Of a DNA stretch of 64,000 nucleotides, positions 56,701-64,000 are shown piece by piece. The DNA comes from Blasia pusilla (lineage: Eukaryota; Marchantiophyta; Marchantiopsida; Blasiales): contig CM114273.1 of the NCBI GenBank assembly GCA_050084515.1, positions 7,936,001-8,000,000 on the forward strand, given 5' to 3'. The position numbers were made by a program, and so were the translations under genes. Within the stretch, counting starts at the first letter, position 1. Every line of letters begins with the position of its first letter. A model generated the notes under the pieces. It did not search any database and had not been told where the DNA came from. It worked only from the letters and a program-made list of their open reading frames with translations.

Positions 56701-58711
56701 AGACTTGAAAGGTCTTCATCTGAAGGTGTTTGGAGACAAGTGGTGAACAAACATTTAGGCTGATTTATTGACTTCTGTTAGCCCTTAGAAGTTTCCACTG
56801 GGTGATTGTAACCGGTAATTTTCTGGACCAGACCGTTGCGAGCATTCGACTTGGTGAAGGATCGTGATACTGGAAATTCTAAAGGTTACGGGTTCTGCGT
56901 ATATCAGGTTAGTCTCCTGAGTTAGTCTTGCTATCAATTATTCACTGCATATGTTGAGATGGTTGTTACAGGATGATGAATGACATGGACTAGATAGCCT
57001 GTGTTGTGATGATTACTCCATATATTTTGTCTAACTTTTGGATGAATTTGTGCAGGATCCCTCTGTTATGGACATAGCATGTGCAGCACTCAACGGACTA
57101 AAGATGGGCGACAGAACTCTCACTGTGCGAAGAGCTTCTGCCAGGTGAGCAGCCCATAGCAGTCTTCTTTGTTTGATGGGGCATTCGCATATGATTTTTA
57201 ATGTTGTGGAGTAGAACTGATGCTGATAATAGATGGTTCAATTATGATCAGAATAGATAGTGGCTGCATCTCTGATTGTTAATTTGGTTCTAGTCTTATT
57301 ACTGGTCTTTTGAAATTCTTGATTTATTGCAGTAGAACTTTACTGGGAAAGTGATGTACACACAATTCTACACTGACAGCCACTTCTATGCATTGCAGTG
57401 GTCAACCAAAACCTGATCAGGCCAATGTACTTGTCCAAGCTCAGCAGCAAATAGCACTGCAGGTGTGTGGATATTTAGAACTTGCATGCATTTCTGGATT
57501 TTGTTCCGTGGACAACATGGGGTTTGAACTTTTGGCAAGCTTGCTGAATTGAGAACTTCAACAAATTTTAATTTTTTGGTGTGGATCTGAGTCTGAGAGC
57601 TTGTTCCTCCTTGTCTGTTGGCTTGTTCCAGATCTTCTCTCAGGTCAGTGAATCCAGGTCTCATAAGCAGTTGAGCGATTTTGCCTTCTTACTAGTAGTA
57701 CAGATGGACAGATGCGGACAGTGGGTAACTTGTGTGGTGCCTTGCAGAAGCTAGCTCTACAAGCAAGTGGGGCCAATGCTGTGTCACTTGGTTCGATGGG
57801 AATGACTGCAGGAATGATACCAGGCATGGGTTCTGGTATGATGCCTGGCATGCTACCTGGCTTGGGTGTCATGGCCACCACTGAAGTCCCAACCAAAGTA
57901 GTGTGTTTATCTCAAGTAAGTAATTGATTATCTGCTTTCTGTGTGCCTACTAGGTATAGATGTGGATCTTTGTATCACCTGTAGTATGTAGTTATGTAAA
58001 TTTTAATCAGCAGTATGTGTAAAAGTGTTTCGGCTCCTTACAAGTCTGCCTCATGAATGCACCATGCTTTGAATGAACTGACTGCTCAGAGAAGTGAGAT
58101 GACTTGGCTAATGTGGCAACATGGTCATGTTATTTCTGCAGATGTTTACTGTTAGTAGATGATTAACGTACTTTTAATTGTCTAACCATCTCCTTGCTGT
58201 GAAGGTTGTGTCCCCTGATGAACTCAAGGAGGACAATGAGTATGAAGAAATTTTGGAGGATATGAAGGATGAATGTGGAAAGTATGGTGAGTAATATTAG
58301 CTGGTTGTTGCTATTGTAATTTTGAAAATGATGGAGGTATTGCTTCAAGTTGACTAATGGGGATCATGGTGGATTATGGGCAGGAACCTTAACAAGTCTT
58401 GTGATTCCCCGACCCAATCCGAATGGTGAAGAGGTTCCCGGTATTGGAATGGTAAGCAAAATTTAAATTCAGAATATTGGAGACATGTTCGTATTGGTTC
58501 TTTTCTGCTTAATCTGCAACGGTTTTCAACTGAACTGACCTCTGGGTATGGTGATGGGGGCTTGGTGCTTCAGGTATTTGTTGAGTATGTCGATACACAG
58601 GGAGCAGCAAAAGCAAAAGCTGCTCTGCATGGTCGCAGGTTTGGAGGTCACACAGTAATCGCAACATATTATCCTGAAGAGAAATTTACCCATGGTGATT
58701 TTGGAGGGTGA
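50723..58711 (+). CDS. Splicing factor U2AF large subunit (U2AF65), complete, 17 exons
   Basis: Binds the polypyrimidine tract and, with U2AF35, recruits U2 snRNP to 3' splice sites in the nucleus. Exons: 50723-50878, 51876-52063, 52337-52456, 53041-53108, 54353-54426, 55349-55411, 55601-55661, 55888-56000, 56252-56367, 56563-56661, 56832-56907, 57056-57144, 57399-57462, 57748-57915, 58205-58286, 58384-58451, 58574-58711. All introns are GT-AG, phases fit, and the total is 1743 nt (580 residues plus TGA), the usual plant length. Residues 1-154 are RS/RE-rich. SGFDMAPP at about 159-166 is the conserved plant linker motif. RRM1 has RVYVGGLP (210) and RFAFVEM. RRM2 has RIFVGGLP (about 328) and KGYGFCVY. 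The C-terminal U2AF-homology domain starts at KVVCLSQ (about 478) and includes acidic EEILEDM and the GRRFGG (R-X-F) loop. ATG 50723 is chosen because it opens the conserved MAGDDDDRYG start. Confidence 0.95.
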
Positions 58712-61494
58712 CATTCCTTGTGGAATTGCACCATATCCTATCGGAAGATATTTACTTATTGTTGATTTCTACTCTCTTTTCCGGAGCTGCTGTAAATGTT
58801 GAGATCTCCTTCGAGCTTTTTCTTTGTTGAAAGGCAGCGGCTGATTTGATAGGGATGCCTTGAGTGCTCCTATCTGGGCTGGTGCATTGATGGACCTCCA
58901 TTTCCTTCCCTGAGGATCTAAACCATTGCATCCAGGGGAAAGTAACAAAACCACAAGGCGAGATATGAGAACTATTTGTTGAAAGGTTCCATCAATCCCC
59001 AGGAGCAAGTCTTTTTGGAATACTGTTCTAATCTTGTTTTGCCAAAGGGACATGTCTTTCTCTTGTTGAGTTGTCCTGAACACAAGTCCTAGGTTGGGGT
59101 TGATGAGAAGATGGAGGTGGACAAGTTTCCAGCCAATATTTGGGCTGGAGATGTGGTTAGGGTATGGATTTGTAGTTCGCATGTGTCACTTTTGTGGTAC
59201 TACACGCTTCAGATGGTAACCTTTGATGGTCAATGATAAAATGACTTCACCCAGTATGCCTTGATTGGGAAGTATCCTTGGAAAACGCCCTATAGGGTTC
59301 ACTAATGTGAGATATGCTACTCAAAGGTGTAAATGGGTTCTAGTCATCCCTTTGCCTGGTAATGTTGTTACTGACTTTGAAGGCTTTGATCTGTATTGAC
59401 CATATTCTCGTCTAGAGATTCTAGTGTTACAACCTAGCAGCTACTCTCACTCTTAACAGTCTAGATCTTGGCAAGGATTAGATGGCATGTAATTGTGTTT
59501 CTTGTACAGAGATCATGGAGACCTGTCTGGCCCACTCATCGGAAGGGCGCAGGGACTGAGACTTCAATTCCAAAGCTTACATATGGTTAAGTAGACAGTA
59601 TGAGCCATGGAATTAATTCGTTTCGATCAATTTGATGGGACAGTAGACATTCTAAAGTGAGAGCAGGTAGTGGAAGGATATGATACAACAGTTAGTCATG
59701 TAGCTTTGCATCACTGTGATTTTCCACCAATGTTTAGGAAACTGTATGGAGTGCTGTGAATTAATAGTTTCTGTTCTAAGTCCTGACTTCCTTGTGGAGA
59801 ATTCTAAAAGTTGAGCAGCAGAAATGCGGACCAACTTCTAATCAAGGGCAGCTGAGCAAGTGGCAAGGTGTAGAGAGGTGGATGTGGTCCTCTGGCTATA
59901 TGGACGATACATCTTTTTGCATTGATTTACGAGCTTTTACAATGCTATGCTGTAAAGAACAAGTTATCTCAAACATCTTCTTAGTCTCGTGAGTGTAGTT
60001 TCTGATGTGGCAATCAAGGACTACTTTGTCCTCTTCATGGTTTTCCAACTCTTCTACACCGCAACCACTTAGTCCGGTAGGATTTACATCTCAAGAGTGG
60101 AATATATGCATGGCCTTTTTCGGGAGAGTAATTGCAATGGAGTGCTTTGTAGAGCTCGCCTGCATATGCAGACCCTAGTCCTAAGACAATCGTGTCGGAC
60201 TATTGCTGTGCTTTCCAAATTGGAAAGCCTATCTTGGAGAGGTTCAGCACGATCCGTTCATTGAAAGGACGAAATCACCGGCAGCTTTGTGATTGTATCC
60301 CAGCAAATGGTCCCAAGTAACACGGCTGAGTCAGAAGGGATAAATCCATGAAGTTAGTGTTTGTATCCTGCAAGTCACAGGCCTGTGGCTAATTTCTCAT
60401 TTTCTTGGCGCTGTGGAGGATGCCATTTTTCAATCCGTGTTAATTGTAGTGAAGCTGAACCCATGAATGCGCTTGAGAGCTGGCTGAAAAGTCGAGTCCG
60501 AGTCATTTGTCGTTATCAATTCTGGCTAAAATCCCAGTTCGTCATCACCGCACTGTTGAGCCCAGGGGAAAAATACCGGACCGTAAGAAATGGCTTGCTG
60601 TGAGATATTCATTTATCCGGAAGGTAAAGAAATTGTCAACTCTGGGAGGAACTTCCGTTGTCGGAAGTTGCAGAATAAGAGTGTTCAGATAAAGGAAGTG
60701 CCAATGTCGTGGTGACCGTGTGGCCTGAAAATGTAAGTTATTCGTGAGTAGTATTCATGGAAAAAGTCGTGCTGGTGGCGTTCATCGAACCAACTTTGTA
60801 AAGAATCAATTTTATCGATATGTTCTTGTTGGCCACAATGATGTTCAACGACATTTTCCCGTCAACGCCGCCCATCTTCTCCGCGAGACATGAGGCGGAT
60901 TTAATTTAGTGATTATACGTTAATATTGCGTCCGGTAGATAGGTACGGTGCCCAAGTGCGTGGAAGAACCCCAACAAAAAGCTTTGTTTGTCGAAATTAA
61001 GTTCAATTTTCATTAGTAATTGGCTTTGTGAATCAGTAGTTGCATTCTCCCTAATGTAGTTTTTTCCTCACTATGTGAGAAACAAAATGAGTCTATGTGA
61101 ACTTCGGATGAGGCTCAACCTTTTCTAACCCATTCCGTGGAAGTGAAGACGAATGACACCGGGTTCACGAGAAATCTACAACTGTCGATTTCTCTATGAA
61201 CATGTGTCCATCGTCAGACAGAGCGAGTCATATCCTTGCTAGTGGGAACCATAGACCAGATACGCTGTCAGGCACCCAGCCCGCCAGCCGCTCTCGATCA
61301 CCTCCCCACATCACGGCACTGTCTGGGTCTGCAGTCAGCTTTGGCCGTCAATCCATCTAAACTCGACGCTTGTCTCCATTTCTCTAGTCAAACAAACGCA
61401 TTATTCAGATCCTCCAAGTGCGGGGAAGGGTGGCACTTGGAGTTCTAGGACATGCGCGACATGGTCGTGGGCAGATGAGAAGACGAGGAGGGAG
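58712..61494. other. U2AF65 3' flank and intergenic DNA
   Basis: The first few hundred bases should hold the U2AF65 3' UTR. No canonical AATAAA is clear close to the stop. Open frames (for example 58769-59182 on the minus strand) show no domain. Nothing else is recognised up to the NDB promoter region. Confidence 0.4.
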
Positions 61495-61527
61495 ACTCGG
61501 GGTTAATGCGAACCATTAACCCCGAGT
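61495..61527. promoter_or_regulatory. Perfect 13-bp inverted repeat with 7-base loop
   Basis: ACTCGGGGTTAAT (61495-61507), loop GCGAACC, then the exact complement (61515-61527). It lies about 0.9 kb upstream of the NDB start codon. It may be a dimeric transcription-factor site or an RNA hairpin in a long leader. Function unproven. Confidence 0.6.
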
Positions 61528-62411
61528 TCTGTGGTAATGCCTAAGAGGAATCGTCGCACTACGTCGGTCAGTGCGTCGAAGTTTTGTAAGCATCACCGCA
61601 CTTTGCAGCCAATAGATACAGTACACAAGCGTGCAATTTCAGCCACTGTAGTTGTGCATTCAGCAGCAATTTGGGGAGTTTAAGTCTGGGTGGAACCGTG
61701 GATCTCGAGCTTCCAGCCGAAGCACGCGCACGGAGACAGAGCAGGGCTTAAGCGAACTTCGGTTCGAAAGGAATCGGGAGCTTCGGCTCGGGAGGAACGG
61801 GACGCCACGAGTCCACTTATCCGAGATTAGGTCTCCGAAGCGCTTTCCACGTGTCCATGCTCGATTTGGCAGAGTTGACTGAGGGCTTGGGATTGAGGGG
61901 AGAGTGACTTCGATCTGTTTCGAGGGATATGTTCAGAGTGCGCTGGGTGTGTAAGGAAAGTTGAGCGCTTCGGTTTGAGAGGAAAGCGACTTCGATCGCT
62001 ATCGAGGGGTACCCAGAGTGTACTCGGACGTATTTCCACTTGGCAATTTTGTATGCAGAGGAGTTTTGTGTTTGAGATGCGTTCATCTCTACTAACCGCA
62101 AGGTCTCGTTTTTTCCCATCGTCACTGTCAGTGTAGAGGCCGAGACGGTCGCAGAGGATAGTTCTGGTCGTGCAATCTCCAGGTCGCGGTTACAAACAGG
62201 AATCTTCCTTGAACAGCAGAACCGATTATCGAAAAGAAGAGAGGGGCTGGAGATCTATTCGTCGGTGGGGCCAATTCTTCTCTGTTCTCAGTCGGGAATG
62301 TTAGACCTGTGACCTCATGGTAGTGCAGGTAGCTTCCCGTCTCGGAAGAGCTGGCTCTTGAAATCAAAAATTGTGTAGAGGGGCCGACTGGGTTGGTAGC
62401 AATTGAAGAGC
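61528..62411 (+). promoter_or_regulatory. NDB upstream region and 5' leader
   Basis: Contains imperfect direct repeats around 61900-62030 (GTGACTTCGATCTGTTTCGAGGG and GCGACTTCGATCGCTATCGAGGG, about 85 bases apart). In-frame TAG at 62397-62399 precedes the chosen start, so translation cannot begin further upstream in this frame. The transcription start is not determinable. Confidence 0.4.
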
Positions 62412-64000
62412 ATGAGTGCGAGTCGCTTAGCGGCGGCGCTTGTTCGTCGAGCGCGCAAACTCCCGTCCTACACTTCAATATCAGCCCAGACATGGATCTC
62501 TCCTCTCCGATCCACCCAATTGGGAGTGGAGAAATTTCACTGTCGAGAGTTCTCCTCTGGAACTCGATCGAGCGGGGAGGAATTTCGGTTGAACCCGATC
62601 AGAGCAATCAAGCAGTCGGCTCGATCGTATGAGTACCGGGCGATGATGGTGGCCGCCGCCGCCGCAATCGGAACGTCGGTGGTGGTGCTGGCTGATGAGA
62701 AGAAGATCGGAGGAGCTTCGGATCCCGTAGAGGAGAAAACCGAGGCCAAGAAGGAGAAGAAGAAAGTGGTGGTGCTCGGCACAGGATGGGCAGGCATGAG
62801 CTTTCTCAAGGGGATCGACACGGAATTGTACGATGTGCGCGTGATCTCGCCCCGAAACTACTTCGTCTTCACTCCGCTGATTCCCAGCGTCACGAACGGG
62901 ACCGTCGAGGCTCGCAGCATCGCCGAGCCGATCCGCAGAATGTGCCGGAGCCACAAAAAGGACGTGCAGCTTTACGAAGCCGAGTGCTTGGAGATAGATC
63001 CCGAGAACAAGAGACTCATCTGCCGAGACGTGTCGGAGATCACAGTGAAGGGAAAGGAGGGATTCTCCGTGGACTATGATTACCTGGTGATCGCCGTGGG
63101 AGCAATCTCCAACACATTCGGAATTCCTGGCGTAGTGAACCACTGCCACTTCCTCAAAGAACTGGAAGACGCCGCGAAGATCCGAGAAAGTATCATCAAC
63201 TGTTTCGAGAGCTCCAGCCTCCCCAATCTCAACGACGATGACAGGAAGCGCATGCTGAGCTTCGTTGTCGTGGGGGGCGGGCCGACAGGAGTGGAATTCG
63301 CCGCCGAGCTCCACGATCTCGTGTTCCAGGACATGTCCAAGCTGTATCCGGACCTGCAACCGCTGGTCAGTGTGACAATCATCGAGGCGGTGGATCATAT
63401 TCTGAACTCCTTCGATAAGCGTATCATTGCGTTCGCCGAGAAGAAATTCCAGCGCGATGGATTGCGTGTGAAGACGAATTGCGTAGTGAAGAAAGTGAAC
63501 GAGGGAGAGGTAGTCTACTTCGACAAAGCCGCAGGGGAAGAGGTGTCTCTCCCGTTCGGCCTCACGGTATGGGCCACGGGGCTGGGAACGCGGCCAGTGG
63601 TGACGAATTTCATGCGCCGAGTGGGACAGGCTGACAGCAAAGTGCTCGGGACGGATGAATGGCTTCGAGTGCAGGGTTGCGGTGATGGCTCTGTCTACGC
63701 GATCGGGGACTGCGCGACAATCGAGCAGCGCAAGATCACCGAAGACCTTCTCCACCTCTTCAATCTCGCAGACCAGGACAAGTCGGGAAGCCTCAGCGTG
63801 GAGGAATTTCAGCGGGCAATGGAGGTCGCCAGAGAGCGGTACCCCCAGATCGATCGCTACATGCAGAGCCATCATTTCAAAAGCTTCCGGGACTTCCTCG
63901 AGAGCGATGGATCAGATTCAAACTCGGAGCTCGATCTGGAGAAATTCAAGCAAGCGATGCGGGAAGTGGACTCTCAATTGACGAGGTTCCCCGCTACGGC
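62412..64000 (+). CDS. External alternative NAD(P)H dehydrogenase, NDB type, Ca2+-binding (3' end beyond window)
   Basis: Non-proton-pumping flavoenzyme (NDH-2) that oxidises cytosolic NAD(P)H and reduces ubiquinone at the outer face of the inner mitochondrial membrane. 529 codons are present without an intron; family members have about 580. ATG 62412 follows an in-frame stop at 62397 and opens an Arg/Ser/Ala-rich, acid-poor presequence (MSASRLAAALVRRARK) typical of mitochondrial import. First Rossmann motif GTGWAG from residue 123 (FAD), second GGGPTGVE from about 288 (NAD(P)H), ending in Glu, the acidic residue usually linked to NADH preference. ATG at the C-side FAD region (VWATGLGTRP) and YAIGDCA are present. 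A canonical EF-hand, DQDKSGSLSVEEF, begins at residue 454. This insertion defines NDB enzymes and suggests Ca2+ activation. About 50-70 C-terminal residues are missing at the window edge. Confidence 0.95.
   Translation, partial: MSASRLAAALVRRARKLPSYTSISAQTWISPLRSTQLGVEKFHCREFSSGTRSSGEEFRLNPIRAIKQSARSYEYRAMMVAAAAAIGTSVVVLADEKKIGGASDPVEEKTEAKKEKKKVVVLGTGWAGMSFLKGIDTELYDVRVISPRNYFVFTPLIPSVTNGTVEARSIAEPIRRMCRSHKKDVQLYEAECLEIDPENKRLICRDVSEITVKGKEGFSVDYDYLVIAVGAISNTFGIPGVVNHCHFLKELEDAAKIRESIINCFESSSLPNLNDDDRKRMLSFVVVGGGPTGVEFAAELHDLVFQDMSKLYPDLQPLVSVTIIEAVDHILNSFDKRIIAFAEKKFQRDGLRVKTNCVVKKVNEGEVVYFDKAAGEEVSLPFGLTVWATGLGTRPVVTNFMRRVGQADSKVLGTDEWLRVQGCGDGSVYAIGDCATIEQRKITEDLLHLFNLADQDKSGSLSVEEFQRAMEVARERYPQIDRYMQSHHFKSFRDFLESDGSDSNSELDLEKFKQAMREVDSQLTRFPAT

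Noticed and set aside
58769-59182. 137-codon minus-strand frame downstream of U2AF65
   Set aside because: It shows no recognisable domain and overlaps the expected U2AF65 3' flank. Possibly retroelement debris on the other strand, but unsupported.
62643-62648. Internal ATGATG as the NDB start
   Set aside because: An in-frame ATG at 62412 gives a mitochondrial presequence and follows an in-frame stop at 62397. The internal start would lose the targeting region.
62481-63875. 464-codon minus-strand frame
   Set aside because: Antisense shadow of the NDB gene. The plus strand has a full NDH-2 protein with FAD and NAD(P)H motifs and an EF-hand; the minus frame has none.

Overview
This is nuclear DNA from a plant. 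The evidence is a 17-exon gene with GT-AG introns for the large U2AF splicing subunit, an external mitochondrial NAD(P)H dehydrogenase of the plant NDB type with an EF-hand, and abundant Ty3/gypsy retrotransposon debris. A methyltransferase of DNMT3 type (motif order I, IV, VI, VIII, X) inside two of the elements, together with low gene density, makes me lean towards a non-seed land plant (bryophyte, lycophyte or fern). That placement is inference.

Layout. 1-2665: no gene I can name; a 62-unit AG microsatellite and a short direct repeat. 2666-10987: Ty3/gypsy element RE1 (+ strand, decayed). 11.0-15.5 kb: an ORF with a C2H2-like finger and an AT-hook (- strand), tandem repeats and weak exon candidates. 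16.8-18.6 kb: chromovirus-like gypsy fragment RE4 (- strand). 18.6-31.2 kb: mostly AT-rich repeat-derived DNA, a GC-rich inverted-repeat island at 24.5 kb and a candidate gene at 27.6-28.3 kb. 31.3-34.7 kb: scrambled gypsy relic RE3 (- strand), split by a 1-kb solo LTR. 35.0-38.1 kb: two more copies of that 1-kb repeat. 38249-48523: RE2, a second and longer copy of the RE1 family with both LTRs. 49.1-49.8 kb: dispersed AT-rich repeat. 50723-58711: complete U2AF65 gene. 62412-64000: NDB-type dehydrogenase, cut by the window edge.

The main discovery is the RE1/RE2 family. Its polyprotein order is gag (two zinc knuckles), aspartic protease, C5-cytosine DNA methyltransferase, reverse transcriptase, RNase H, integrase, and a C-terminal PHD finger. 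A DNA-methylation writer lies in frame with RT in Pol, and a chromatin-reader domain sits where chromoviruses carry a chromodomain. RE1 and RE2 each lost different parts. RE1 has no protease core and no RT fingers but keeps a 304-codon open methyltransferase frame with the catalytic Cys. RE2 keeps the protease and RT regions, but its methyltransferase has Cys to Tyr and several stops. Most premature stops in both copies are CAG/CAA to TAG/TAA or CGA to TGA, the expected scar of deaminated 5-methylcytosine.

The two clear host genes, U2AF65 (3' splice-site recognition) and NDB (Ca2+-responsive NADH/NADPH oxidation on the outer face of the inner mitochondrial membrane), lie in the same orientation and are not functionally linked. 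All alignments here were made by eye between parts of this window; no database search was possible.
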